This document shows positions 39,170 through 47,407 of a stretch of 64,000 nucleotides of DNA, piece after piece. The notes under the pieces were generated by a model. That model saw only the letters and a list, made by a program, of their open reading frames with translations, made no database searches and was not told the origin of the DNA. The position numbers and the translations under genes were made by a program. Origin of the DNA: Candidatus Palauibacter scopulicola (GTDB lineage: Bacteria > Gemmatimonadota > Gemmatimonadetes > Palauibacterales > Palauibacteraceae); the NCBI RefSeq assembly GCF_947581915.1, contig NZ_CANPWG010000067.1, positions 1-64,000 on the forward strand. The letters run 5' to 3'. How positions within the stretch are numbered: position 1 is the first letter of the stretch; the number at the start of each line of letters is the position of its first letter.

Positions 39170-40150
39170 CTACCCGAGGAGGTCGGCGACGGCGTCGCGT
39201 TCGGAGCGCAGTTCCGCGTCGGTGATCTGCATGCGCTCGCGGCTGAAGTCGCTCGGGTCGAGGCCGTCCACGACGGAGTAATCGCCGTCCGCGCACGTCA
39301 CGGGGTGCGAGTAGACGACGCCCTCGGCGACGCCGTAGCGCCCGTCCGCGTGAACGGCCATGCTCGTCCAGTCGCCCTCCGGCGTGCCGTGCACCCACGT
39401 CCGCACGTGGTCGATCGCGGCCGAGGCCGCCGACGCCGCCGAGGAGGCGCCGCGCGCCCCGATGATCTCGGCTCCCCGATTCTGGACCTTCGGGATGAAG
39501 GTGTCCCGGTACCACGCTTCGTCGACGAGGTCGGCGGCCGGAGCGCCCGCCACCGTGCACTGGCTGATGTCGGGGTACTGCGTCGCAGAGTGGTTGCCCC
39601 AGATCGTCATGCGCCGGATTCCCGTCGCGTGCGTCCCCGTCTTCTCGGCGAGTTGGCTGATCGCGCGGTTGTGGTCGAGACGGGTCATGGCCGCGAACTG
39701 CCGGCGGTCGAGCTTCGGGGCGTTCGCGGCGGCGATGAGGCAGTTCGTGTTCGCCGGGTTTCCGACCACGAGGACGCGCACGTCGGGCGACGCGCGGTCG
39801 CTGAGCGCGCGACCCTGCGGGCCGAAGATCCTCCCGTTGTCGGCCAGCAGGTCGCCCCGCTCCATCCCCGGCCCCCGCGGCTTGGCGCCCACGAGCAGCG
39901 CGTAGTCGACGCCCTCGAAGCCCTCGTTCACATCCGCGGTTCCGACCACCCCGTGCAGGAGCGGAAAGGCACAGTCGTTGAGTTCCATCTCGACGCCGCG
40001 CAGGGCGTCGAGCGCGGGCGGGATCTCCAGCAGTTGAAGCGTGACCGGCCGGTCCGGCCCGAGCATGTCCCCGGCCGCGATCCTGAAGGCAAGGGCGTAT
40101 CCGATATTTCCTGCGGCCCCCGTGATGGCGACCCGCGCTGGTGCAGTCAT
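39170..40150 (-). CDS. mdh: Malate dehydrogenase
   Basis: This 326-residue enzyme has NAD-binding [19 protein letters not shown], the active-site loop [25 protein letters not shown], the catalytic Asp-His pair in [13 protein letters not shown] and [14 protein letters not shown], and a C-terminal helix. GAAGNIGY and the length place it in the cytosolic/MDH type 2 group rather than the lactate-dehydrogenase-like group. It interconverts malate and oxaloacetate in the TCA cycle. GGAG lies 5 bp before ATG 40150. A short Ser/Ala repeat ([10 protein letters not shown]) sits near residue 240. Confidence 0.95.
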   Translation of the reverse strand: MTAPARVAITGAAGNIGYALAFRIAAGDMLGPDRPVTLQLLEIPPALDALRGVEMELNDCAFPLLHGVVGTADVNEGFEGVDYALLVGAKPRGPGMERGDLLADNGRIFGPQGRALSDRASPDVRVLVVGNPANTNCLIAAANAPKLDRRQFAAMTRLDHNRAISQLAEKTGTHATGIRRMTIWGNHSATQYPDISQCTVAGAPAADLVDEAWYRDTFIPKVQNRGAEIIGARGASSAASAASAAIDHVRTWVHGTPEGDWTSMAVHADGRYGVAEGVVYSHPVTCADGDYSVVDGLDPSDFSRERMQITDAELRSERDAVADLLG

Positions 40151-40373
40151 GTCGTCTCCGCGCTTTGTGTGGGAACGTCGTGTGCGAACGTTGGTTGAAT
40201 GGGAGGCGCCAAACTCACAGGAGCGACCCCTCAAGTCCAGCGGGGATCCGGACGGGCGCGGCGGAAGCGGCGCGGCGGAAGCGGCATGGCGCGGTCTCGC
40301 GCCGGGGTTCACGGCGTGGCAGACTTCGGCCCTGCTTGAACCCGAGGGGAGACCCATCCGCGACAACGCTCAC

Positions 40374-40910
40374 ATGACCCGCCTGATGGCGGTGCTGCTC
40401 GCGCTCTGCGCCGCCCTGCTCGGCTTGCTCCTGGTGGCGGCCGCAACCGGGGCCGGCCGCGCCACGCCACTGCCCCACGCGGAGCACGCGCCGATGCTGG
40501 TGGGGGTCGACGCGGGCGAACTCGGGGCACCGACATGGGCGGCGTACGTCGCGGGCATCGCCATGCTCGGGACCATGTGGGTCGCGATGCTGATCGGGTT
40601 CCGCGAGGGACACTGGATCCGGCGGGCGGTCAACGCGTGGATGGTGGGCTACGTCCTCCTCTTCGTGGTCCTCATGTGGTCCTTCGACGCCTATGCCGCA
40701 GGGCACACGACGATCATCCTCGGGTTCACGGCACCGACTTCCCTGCTGGTGTACGGGCTCACGCTCGCGCCGTGGGTCCCGCTGGCCGCCATCACGTGGG
40801 CGTTCGAGAACGCCTACTTCGGCCCCCGTGAGCAGATCCGTTTCGACGAGATCGTCGCGGAATCGAGGGGGAGCGGCGACTCCGACGCCACCCGCGGCGG
40901 CGAGGGATAG
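40374..40910 (+). CDS. Small integral membrane protein, probable partner of the symporter
   Basis: This 178-residue protein has about four hydrophobic segments: LMAVLLALCAALLGLLLVAAA, WAAYVAGIAMLGTMWVAMLIG, VGYVLLFVVLMWSF and SLLVYGLTLAPWVPLAAITWA. The tail is charged and acidic. It lies 6 bp upstream of a sodium/solute symporter gene on the same strand. Many such symporters are encoded with a small membrane protein (DUF4212, DUF485), but this one is longer and I do not recognise its family. The ATG at 40374 lacks a strong Shine-Dalgarno; an ATG at 40386 is possible. Confidence 0.7.
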   Translation: MTRLMAVLLALCAALLGLLLVAAATGAGRATPLPHAEHAPMLVGVDAGELGAPTWAAYVAGIAMLGTMWVAMLIGFREGHWIRRAVNAWMVGYVLLFVVLMWSFDAYAAGHTTIILGFTAPTSLLVYGLTLAPWVPLAAITWAFENAYFGPREQIRFDEIVAESRGSGDSDATRGGEG

Positions 40911-40916
40911 CGGTCG

Positions 40917-42413
40917 GTGGAGGCGAATCGCGCCCTGATCACGCTGCTCGCCGTGATCGCATACCTCGCGCTCTGCGTCGGCGTCGGACTCTGGTCGCTC
41001 CGCCGCACGAAATCGGCGAGCGACTTCTTCGTGGCCGGCCGCAATCTGGGGATGTTCGTGACCGCATTCGCGATCTTCTCGAGCACGATGAGCGGGTTCG
41101 GGTTCGTGGGCGGTCCCGGCCTCATGTACTCGATGGGGACGAGTTCGATCTGGATTCTCGGGACGATCGTCATCTCCAACATCATCGTCCTCAACCTGGT
41201 GGCGAAACGCCTCCGCCTCGTGTCGGAGCTTCGCGAATGCGTGTCGCTGCCGGACATCGCCGCGGCCCGGTACGGCTCGGAGTCGGTGCGGGCCTCCGTG
41301 GCCGTCGTGATCCTGCTCGGCGTGCTGGGCTACCTCGCGACGCAGATCCTCGCCATGTCGATCGTACTGCAGGGGGTGCTCGCGGACGCGGGGGTGATCG
41401 CAAACCCGAGCCTGGCCCTCTGCGTCGCCATCTCGTGTTCCGTCCTGATCTTCTACTCGGTGACCGGCGGGATCGTGGCCTCCGTCTACACCGACGTGAT
41501 CCAGGGCGCCATCATGGTCGTCGCTTCCGTCTTCGTCTTCGTCACCGTGCTCGGGACGTTCGACGGCGGGCTGACCGAGATCAGCCGGATCGTGGCGGCC
41601 GACGACCGCGCGGCGAGCGGGCCGTGGGGAACGATCGGGCTGATGGGAGGGCTCGCCTGGTTCTTCGTGTTCGGCATCGGCGTGGCCGGGCAGCCGCACA
41701 TCATCACCAAGTTCATGATGCTGCGGCGCATGAAGGAACTGCGCTACGTGATACCGGTCGGCGTCATCGCCTACAGCTTCGCGGCGCTGCTCTGGATCGG
41801 GATCGGCTTCGCGATGCGGGCGCTGGTCATCACGGGCGGGCACCCCGCGCTCGCCACGCCGGACGCGGCCTCGCCGGAGTTCCTCCAGACCTTCACGCAC
41901 CCGCTGCTCGCCGGCGTCGTGTTCGCCGCGCTGCTCGCCGCCATCATGTCCACCGCCGACGCGTTCCTGAACATCGGGACCGCCGCCATCATGCACGATC
42001 TGCCCAACGCGATCCGCGGCCGGTCGCTGGGCAACGAACTCGCGTGGGCGCGAATCATCACGGTCCTGCTGGCGATCTCGGCCGCGCTGGTGGCGCTGTA
42101 TTCCGGCGATCTCGTGGCGCTGCTCGGCGTGTTCGGCTGGGGCACGTTCGCCGCGGGTCTCGTCCCCGTCATCGCGATCGGACTCAACTGGAAACGGGCC
42201 AACGTCCTCGCGGCCAACGTCGCCGTCGCCAGCAGCCTGCTCGTCAACTTCGGGCTCCGGTCCGGCTTCGGGTTCGGCACCGTGCGTCTCCCGTACGGCG
42301 TCGACCACGGCGCCGCGGCGCTCCTCGTCTCCCTCGTCCTCTTCCTCTCCATCTCCTTCCTCACGAAACCCGACCCCATCGACCGCGACATCCAACGCGT
42401 GATGGAACTCTGA
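40917..42413 (+). CDS. Sodium:solute symporter (SSS family)
   Basis: This 498-residue protein has about 13 membrane segments. The N-terminal SSS marks are LCVGVGLWSLRRTKSASDFFVAGRNLG, followed by SSTMSGFGFVGGPGLMY, GGIVASVYTDVIQGAIM, GQPHIITKFMMLRRMKELRY and LAAIMSTADAFLNIGTAAI. This matches the PutP/PanF-like branch driven by Na+. Substrate cannot be fixed; an organic acid or amino acid is likely. The GTG at 40917 has GAGGG upstream and follows the small membrane protein by 6 bp. Confidence 0.93.
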   Translation: MEANRALITLLAVIAYLALCVGVGLWSLRRTKSASDFFVAGRNLGMFVTAFAIFSSTMSGFGFVGGPGLMYSMGTSSIWILGTIVISNIIVLNLVAKRLRLVSELRECVSLPDIAAARYGSESVRASVAVVILLGVLGYLATQILAMSIVLQGVLADAGVIANPSLALCVAISCSVLIFYSVTGGIVASVYTDVIQGAIMVVASVFVFVTVLGTFDGGLTEISRIVAADDRAASGPWGTIGLMGGLAWFFVFGIGVAGQPHIITKFMMLRRMKELRYVIPVGVIAYSFAALLWIGIGFAMRALVITGGHPALATPDAASPEFLQTFTHPLLAGVVFAALLAAIMSTADAFLNIGTAAIMHDLPNAIRGRSLGNELAWARIITVLLAISAALVALYSGDLVALLGVFGWGTFAAGLVPVIAIGLNWKRANVLAANVAVASSLLVNFGLRSGFGFGTVRLPYGVDHGAAALLVSLVLFLSISFLTKPDPIDRDIQRVMEL

Positions 42414-42492
42414 CCCCGAGACCTGATCCGCGAGGAGGGCCGGAGCGCGTTGAATCGGCGGTTTGCACATGGCGCGAGACGAGAACATAATC

Positions 42493-42540
42493 TGGACATA
42501 TCGTTGGACATATCGTTGGACATATCGTTGGACAAAATCG
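42493..42540 (+). repeat. 12-bp direct repeat array upstream of fic
   Basis: TGGACATATCGT is repeated head to tail at 42493, 42505 and 42517, followed by a degenerate copy TGGACAAAATCG at 42529. ACATAATCT flanks the array on both sides (about 42485 and 42544). The block is A+T-richer than its surroundings and ends 37 bp before the Fic start. It is probably a regulator-binding array; it has no spacers and is not CRISPR. Confidence 0.8.
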
Positions 42541-42577
42541 ACACATAATCTCCACACGACATGGGCAGGAAGGCAGG

Positions 42578-43774
42578 ATGACAGACGAGCGTCCGTACGA
42601 ACGGAGTCACGCGTGGATCAGTTTTCGCGCGCGTCTGGAGCGGGCCACGCCGCAGTTGTGGTCCCTGCTCGGACAGGTGGCGGCTCGCTGCGAGCAGGTC
42701 GCCCGGGCGGTTCTGCCCCCCGCCGCAGCAGCGGAGATGCACAAGCTCTACCTCATCAAGGGGGCCCGCGCGACGACGGCCATCGAAGGGAACACGCTTA
42801 CCGAAGCACAGGTTCGGGACAGACTCGACGGACAACTCGAACTTCCAATCTCGCAGGAGTACCTGGGTCGGGAAGTCGACAACGTCCTTCGTGCCTGCGA
42901 GGACATTTTTCGAAGGATCACCGCCGGCGAACCGCCACGCCTCACTCCGGACTGGATCCGGGAAGCGAACCGTCTCGTCCTCGCGGGGTTGGAAGAGCAC
43001 CTTGAAGAAGGAGTCGTTCCGGGAGAGGTGCCCACGTTCTCCGTTGGCGTGGGAAGATATTCGGGTGCGCCGCGGGAAGACTGCCTGTTTCTCCTCGAAC
43101 GGCTGTGTGAATGGCTGGAGGAAGACGTAGTCTGGCCGGACATCGAGGAGCACCTGGACAGTGCGATCGCAGTGGCGGTTCTGCGGGCGGTCCTCGCACA
43201 CCTGTACATCGCCTGGATCCACCCCTTCGGCGATGGGAACGGTCGCACGGCGCGGCTCACCGAGTTCCTCATCCTGGCCCGCGCCGGAGTCCCCTCGCCC
43301 GCCACGCATCTCCTGAGCAACCACTACAATCTCACGCGCGCGGAATACTACCGGCAGCTCGATCGTTCGAGCCGCGCCAACGCGGGCCGCGGGGACGCGC
43401 TCGGGTTCATCGTCTATTCGCTTCAGGGGTTTCTGGACGGCCTCGAAGAACAGTGTCGTTACGTGGAAGGGGTCCAGTCATGGCTGGCATGGGAACACTA
43501 CGTGTATTGGACGTTCGGACAGCGGCGTCGCTCACCCGCCATGAACCGTCGCCGGGAGGTGGTCCTCGTCCTGGGCCGGCACGCGGAGCCGGCGAGGAAG
43601 CGCGACATTCCCGACCTCGCTCCCGCCCTGGCGCGTCTCTATTCCACGAAGACGACGAAGACCCTCACACGGGACCTGAACTGGCTCCTGGCCAATGATC
43701 TGCTCGAGAAGGACGGGGGCGAATACCGCGCGCCCGTCCACAGGATGCAGCAGCTTCTTCCCGTCCGGGCCTAG
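42578..43774 (+). CDS. Fic-family AMP-transferase with built-in inhibitory motif
   Basis: This 398-residue protein has the active Fic motif HPFGDGNGRTAR, with catalytic His215, and an N-terminal inhibitory helix TTAIEGN at 66-72 (T-x3-E-G). It is therefore a class II Fic with intramolecular autoinhibition. The C-terminal ~100 residues look like a winged helix (RKRDIPDLAPALARLYSTKTTKTLTRDLNWL). Fic enzymes attach AMP to Ser, Thr or Tyr of targets such as GyrB or GTPases. No separate antitoxin is encoded. GGAAGGCAGG precedes the ATG, and a 12-bp repeat array lies just upstream. The winged helix could let it bind that array and control its own synthesis. Confidence 0.93.
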   Translation: MTDERPYERSHAWISFRARLERATPQLWSLLGQVAARCEQVARAVLPPAAAAEMHKLYLIKGARATTAIEGNTLTEAQVRDRLDGQLELPISQEYLGREVDNVLRACEDIFRRITAGEPPRLTPDWIREANRLVLAGLEEHLEEGVVPGEVPTFSVGVGRYSGAPREDCLFLLERLCEWLEEDVVWPDIEEHLDSAIAVAVLRAVLAHLYIAWIHPFGDGNGRTARLTEFLILARAGVPSPATHLLSNHYNLTRAEYYRQLDRSSRANAGRGDALGFIVYSLQGFLDGLEEQCRYVEGVQSWLAWEHYVYWTFGQRRRSPAMNRRREVVLVLGRHAEPARKRDIPDLAPALARLYSTKTTKTLTRDLNWLLANDLLEKDGGEYRAPVHRMQQLLPVRA

Positions 43775-43877
43775 CGCCGCCGCGCAACCCGAAACCTCCG
43801 GCGGCGGGGTGCGTACGCTCCGCTGAGAGTCCGGCCCGTTGCGCCGTCCCCAACCCCCTGCGCCATCTCTGACGAGG

Positions 43878-44786
43878 ATGCCTGAAGAAGCCGTCGCCCG
43901 ACTGTCGGGCGTGACTCATCGATACGGACCTGTCGTCGCGTTGGAGGAGGTGGACCTGGAGGTCCGGCGCGGCGAGGTACTGGCGGTGCTGGGTCCCAAC
44001 GGGGCCGGCAAGACCACCGCGATCAGTCTGCTGCTGGGGAGCGTGGCCGTGCAGACCGGAGAAGCGACCGTCTTCGGGCAGCGACCGGGCGCTCCCGGGG
44101 TTCGAGCGCGCCGGGGCGCGATGCTCCAGATCTCCGGCGTACCTAATACGCTGACGGTGGGCGAGCACATCGACCTCTTCCGAGCCTACTATCCCGCGCC
44201 GGCGCCGGCTTCCCGTCTGCTCGCCATGGCGGGGCTCGAGGGACTGGAGCGACGCAGGTTCGGCAAGCTTTCCGGGGGACAGAAGCAGCGGGTGATGTTC
44301 GCGCTCGCTCTGTGTGGCGACCCGCAGCTTGTGTTCCTCGATGAACCCACGGCGGGCCTGGACGTGGAAGCGCGGCGCGGGCTGTGGGAGGAGATTCGCG
44401 CACTCAGCGAGTCGGGGCGGACCACGGTTCTGACGACCCACTATCTCGAGGAGGCGGACGCGCTCGCGGATCGAATCGTCGTCCTACATCGCGGGCGGGT
44501 CATCGCGGAGGGCTCGCCGGCGACCATCAAGTCGCATACGGCCGCCCGCCGGGTCCGTTGCGTCACCGGGGTTCACCGCGACCGCGTGGCCTCCCTTCCG
44601 GGCGTCGTGAGGTCCGAGGCCCGGGGCCGGTACCTGGAAATCCTGACCTCACGACCGGAGGATCTTGTGCGCGCCCTCCTCGACCTGGACCCGGACCTGC
44701 ACGACCTGACCGTCGTCGGCGCCGGACTCGAAGAGGCCTTCCTCGCCCTGACGCGAGCACCCGACGCCTCGGAGCCTGTCTCATGA
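43878..44786 (+). CDS. ABC transporter ATP-binding protein (ABC-2/drug-export type)
   Basis: This 302-residue ATPase has Walker A GPNGAGKTTA, the Q-loop in MLQISGVPNTLTV, signature LSGGQKQRV, Walker B LVFLDEPTAGLD and H-loop TTHYLEEAD. A ~90-residue C-terminal extension follows, typical of DrrA/NodI-like exporters. It powers the permease encoded next, whose ATG overlaps its stop (ATGA). The ATG at 43878 is preferred because the conserved domain begins at once. It is separated from fic by 103 bp and probably has its own promoter. Confidence 0.93.
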   Translation: MPEEAVARLSGVTHRYGPVVALEEVDLEVRRGEVLAVLGPNGAGKTTAISLLLGSVAVQTGEATVFGQRPGAPGVRARRGAMLQISGVPNTLTVGEHIDLFRAYYPAPAPASRLLAMAGLEGLERRRFGKLSGGQKQRVMFALALCGDPQLVFLDEPTAGLDVEARRGLWEEIRALSESGRTTVLTTHYLEEADALADRIVVLHRGRVIAEGSPATIKSHTAARRVRCVTGVHRDRVASLPGVVRSEARGRYLEILTSRPEDLVRALLDLDPDLHDLTVVGAGLEEAFLALTRAPDASEPVS

Positions 44787-45580
44787 CGACGGCAACACTC
44801 GCCAGACGCGGGCGCATCTACGTGCTGGAGGCCCGGTATCAGTTCCTGATGGTGCTGCGAGAGCCCGCCTTCGCGATCCCGACGCTGCTCTTCCCGCTGA
44901 TCTTCTACCTGTTTTTCGGCGTGGTCATGGGCGGGAGAGGCTTTTCGGTCGCGGCACCCACGTACATGCTGGCGACCTACAGCGTCTTCGGCGTCCTGGG
45001 ACCCTCGCTGTTCGGCTTCGGGGCCGGACTGGCGACGGAACGCGACTCCGGCGCTCTGCTGCTCAAGCGTACCACGCCGATGCCCGCGGCGGCCTACCTG
45101 CTCGCCAAGGTGGGGATGGCGTTGACCTTCGGGGCGGCCGTCGTCCTGGGGATCTTCTTTACCGGCGCCTACGGGGCCGGCGTGATGCTGTACCGCTGGC
45201 AGTGGTTCGCTCTGGCCGGGGTCGTACTCGCCGGGGTGATCCCTTTCTGCGCGCTCGGGTTGGCCGTTGGAGCGTGGTCGAAGAGTCGCGCCGCGGTGGC
45301 CATCACGAATCTGGTCTTCCTGCCCATGGCCATGCTGTCGGGGCTCTGGATCCCGATCACGATGTTTCCGGCGGCCCTGCAGGACTTCGCCAACGTGTTG
45401 CCCGCCTATCACCACGCGCAGCTCGCACTTAAGGTCATCGCGATGGACGGTGGACAGGCGACGGCCCTGCACGTCGCCGTGCTTGCCGTGCAATCGATCG
45501 CCTTTCTCGTCGTCGCCGCGGTCGGGTTCCGGCGGGCGGAGAGCGGCGCCGTCTCGATCCGTGGGGGAGGGATGTCATGA
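44783..45580 (+). CDS. ABC-2-type transporter permease
   Basis: This 265-residue membrane protein has six hydrophobic segments with the ABC-2 order: FAIPTLLFPLIFYLFFGVVMG, then LATERDSGALLLKRTTPMPAAAYLLAK (the conserved elbow), GALLL-linked helices and SGLWIPITMFPAALQDFANVLPAYH near the end. It forms the channel of an exporter with the upstream ATPase. Cargo unknown; a small hydrophobic molecule or lipid is possible. Its stop overlaps the start of the amidohydrolase by 4 bp. Confidence 0.92.
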   Translation: MTTATLARRGRIYVLEARYQFLMVLREPAFAIPTLLFPLIFYLFFGVVMGGRGFSVAAPTYMLATYSVFGVLGPSLFGFGAGLATERDSGALLLKRTTPMPAAAYLLAKVGMALTFGAAVVLGIFFTGAYGAGVMLYRWQWFALAGVVLAGVIPFCALGLAVGAWSKSRAAVAITNLVFLPMAMLSGLWIPITMFPAALQDFANVLPAYHHAQLALKVIAMDGGQATALHVAVLAVQSIAFLVVAAVGFRRAESGAVSIRGGGMS

Positions 45581-47397
45581 ACACGGAGAACCGCACCGCC
45601 CTGCGAAGCGTGTGGATTCTCCTTGTCGCGGTGGCGGGATTCATCGGCGCGCTGGCGACGCTCCCGGTCCCGGGTGACGCGGCCGCCCCGGAACAGGAGG
45701 CGCCGGAGGAGAGCTTCGCGATCGTGGACGTGACGTTGTTCGACGGCGAGGCCTTCAGGCCAAACCAGGATGTGTGGGTGGAGGACGGACGGGTGCGGCG
45801 GGTGGGCGCGAAGCTCCGGCTGCCGGACGACCTGCCTCGCGTCGATGGCCGCGGACATACGCTGCTCCCGGGCCTCATCGACGGCCACGTCCACACGTTC
45901 GGCGGGACGCTGGGCGATGCGCTTCGCTTCGGCGTGACAGCCGTGCTCGACCAGTTCACGGACCCCGGCCTCGCGGCCGCCGCGCGGACGGCCCGAGACG
46001 AAATCGCGCGGACGGCCGAAGCCGATCTCTTCTCCGCCGGCATGCTGGCGACGGCGCCCGGCGGTCACGGCACGCAGTTCGGGCTGGCGGTGGAGCCGCT
46101 CACGGGCCCGGAAGGCGCCGACGCCTGGGTGCGGGCGCGGAAGGCGGAAGGTTCCGACTGGATCAAGATCGTCTCCGAGGATGGAGCCGCGTACCGCGGG
46201 GATATCCCTTCTCTGGAGCGCGAGACGATTGCGGCGCTCATCGGGGCCGCCCACGCCGAGGGGCTGCTGGCCGTCGTCCACGTCAGCGACCTTGAGGCGG
46301 CGCTTGAGGCGGTCTCGCTGGGAGCCGACGGCCTGGTCCACACCTGGTTCGACGCCGCGATTTCCGAGGAGGGCGCTCGCAGCTTCGCGGAGGCGGGCGT
46401 CTTCGTCGTCCCCACCCTTTCCGTGATCATGGGACTGTTCGGCGACTCCACCGGTCTGCGCATCCTCCACGAGACGGAGGAAGCGCTGGTCTCGCCGATG
46501 CAGCGGCAGACGCTGAGCAACCGGTTCGAGATGCCCGAGGGGCCGGACTCCGAGGTCGCGCTGGAGAACGTGCGGCGGCTCCATGCGGCGGGCGTGCGGA
46601 TCGTCGCGGGCACGGATGCGCCGAACCCCGGGACGGCGACCGGCCTCTCGATGCACGGGGAGCTTCGGCTCCTCGCGCGGGCCGGCCTGGAGAGCCACGA
46701 GGTGCTCGCCGCGGCGACCTCCGTTGCCGCGGATGCATTCGCCGTCCCCGAGCGCGGCCGCATTGCCGAGGGCACCATCGCCGATCTCCTGCTGGTGCGG
46801 GGCGACGTGGAGGAGGACCTCGCGCGCACCGCCGACATCGTCACGATCTGGAAGGACGGCTATCCCGTCGTCCGTGAAACCGCCTCGACCGCCTCGTCGC
46901 CCGAGATCCCACCGGCGCCCGAGGGGCCGGTCATCGTCGACTTCGAGGACGGGCTCGACTCGGGCTTCGGGTTCGGCTGGCAGGTGACGACGGACGCGAT
47001 GAACGGGGGCGCCTCCACCGCGGACCTGGCCGTGGAGGACGGGGCGCTCGTCGTGCGGGGAGAGATCCGGGCAGGGTTCGCCTTCCCCTGGGCAGGCGCG
47101 ATCTGGTTCACCGGCGCCCAACCGATGCAGGCGGTCGATTTCTCCGGCCGCAGCGTCCTGCGCTTCCGCACCCGCGGAGACGGCCGGAGCTACACCGTGA
47201 TGCTGTTCGGCGCGGGAGCCGCGGCCGCCGTGCCGCCCACGGTCCCCTTCGTCGCCGGACCGGAATGGGCCGTGGTCGAGATCCCGCTCGAGAGCTTCGC
47301 CACCGCCGACCCGTCGGTCATCGCCGCCCTCGCCTTCGTGGCCCAGGCCCCCCTCGGATCGTTCACCTTCGAACTCGACGACGTAGAAATCCGCTAG
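45577..47397 (+). CDS. Amidohydrolase fused to a C-terminal CIA30-like domain
   Basis: This 606-residue protein has an N-terminal hydrophobic segment (SVWILLVAVAGFIGALATLPV), so it is exported or anchored. Residues ~45-425 are an amidohydrolase of the imidazolonepropionase-like group, with ligands in GLIDGHVHTFGG, K in DWIKIVSED, H in AVVHVSDLEA, H in GLVHTWFDA and D in IVAGTDAPNPG. Residues ~445-606 are a CIA30/galactose-binding-like sandwich (VDFEDGLDSGFGFGWQ, RFRTRGDGRSYTVMLF, FELDDVEIR). Its ATG overlaps the ABC-2 permease stop, so a transport link is likely. The fusion of these two domains is unusual. Confidence 0.88.
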   Translation: MNTENRTALRSVWILLVAVAGFIGALATLPVPGDAAAPEQEAPEESFAIVDVTLFDGEAFRPNQDVWVEDGRVRRVGAKLRLPDDLPRVDGRGHTLLPGLIDGHVHTFGGTLGDALRFGVTAVLDQFTDPGLAAAARTARDEIARTAEADLFSAGMLATAPGGHGTQFGLAVEPLTGPEGADAWVRARKAEGSDWIKIVSEDGAAYRGDIPSLERETIAALIGAAHAEGLLAVVHVSDLEAALEAVSLGADGLVHTWFDAAISEEGARSFAEAGVFVVPTLSVIMGLFGDSTGLRILHETEEALVSPMQRQTLSNRFEMPEGPDSEVALENVRRLHAAGVRIVAGTDAPNPGTATGLSMHGELRLLARAGLESHEVLAAATSVAADAFAVPERGRIAEGTIADLLLVRGDVEEDLARTADIVTIWKDGYPVVRETASTASSPEIPPAPEGPVIVDFEDGLDSGFGFGWQVTTDAMNGGASTADLAVEDGALVVRGEIRAGFAFPWAGAIWFTGAQPMQAVDFSGRSVLRFRTRGDGRSYTVMLFGAGAAAAVPPTVPFVAGPEWAVVEIPLESFATADPSVIAALAFVAQAPLGSFTFELDDVEIR

Positions 47398-47407
47398 CGG
47401 TGGGGGG

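Noticed and set aside
42493-42540. CRISPR array upstream of fic
   Set aside because: Units are 12 bp, head to tail and without spacers; no cas genes are near.
44384-44782. Longer start for the ABC-2 permease
   Set aside because: The upstream part is out of frame with the ATPase gene and has no membrane character; the ATG at 44783 overlaps the ATPase stop.
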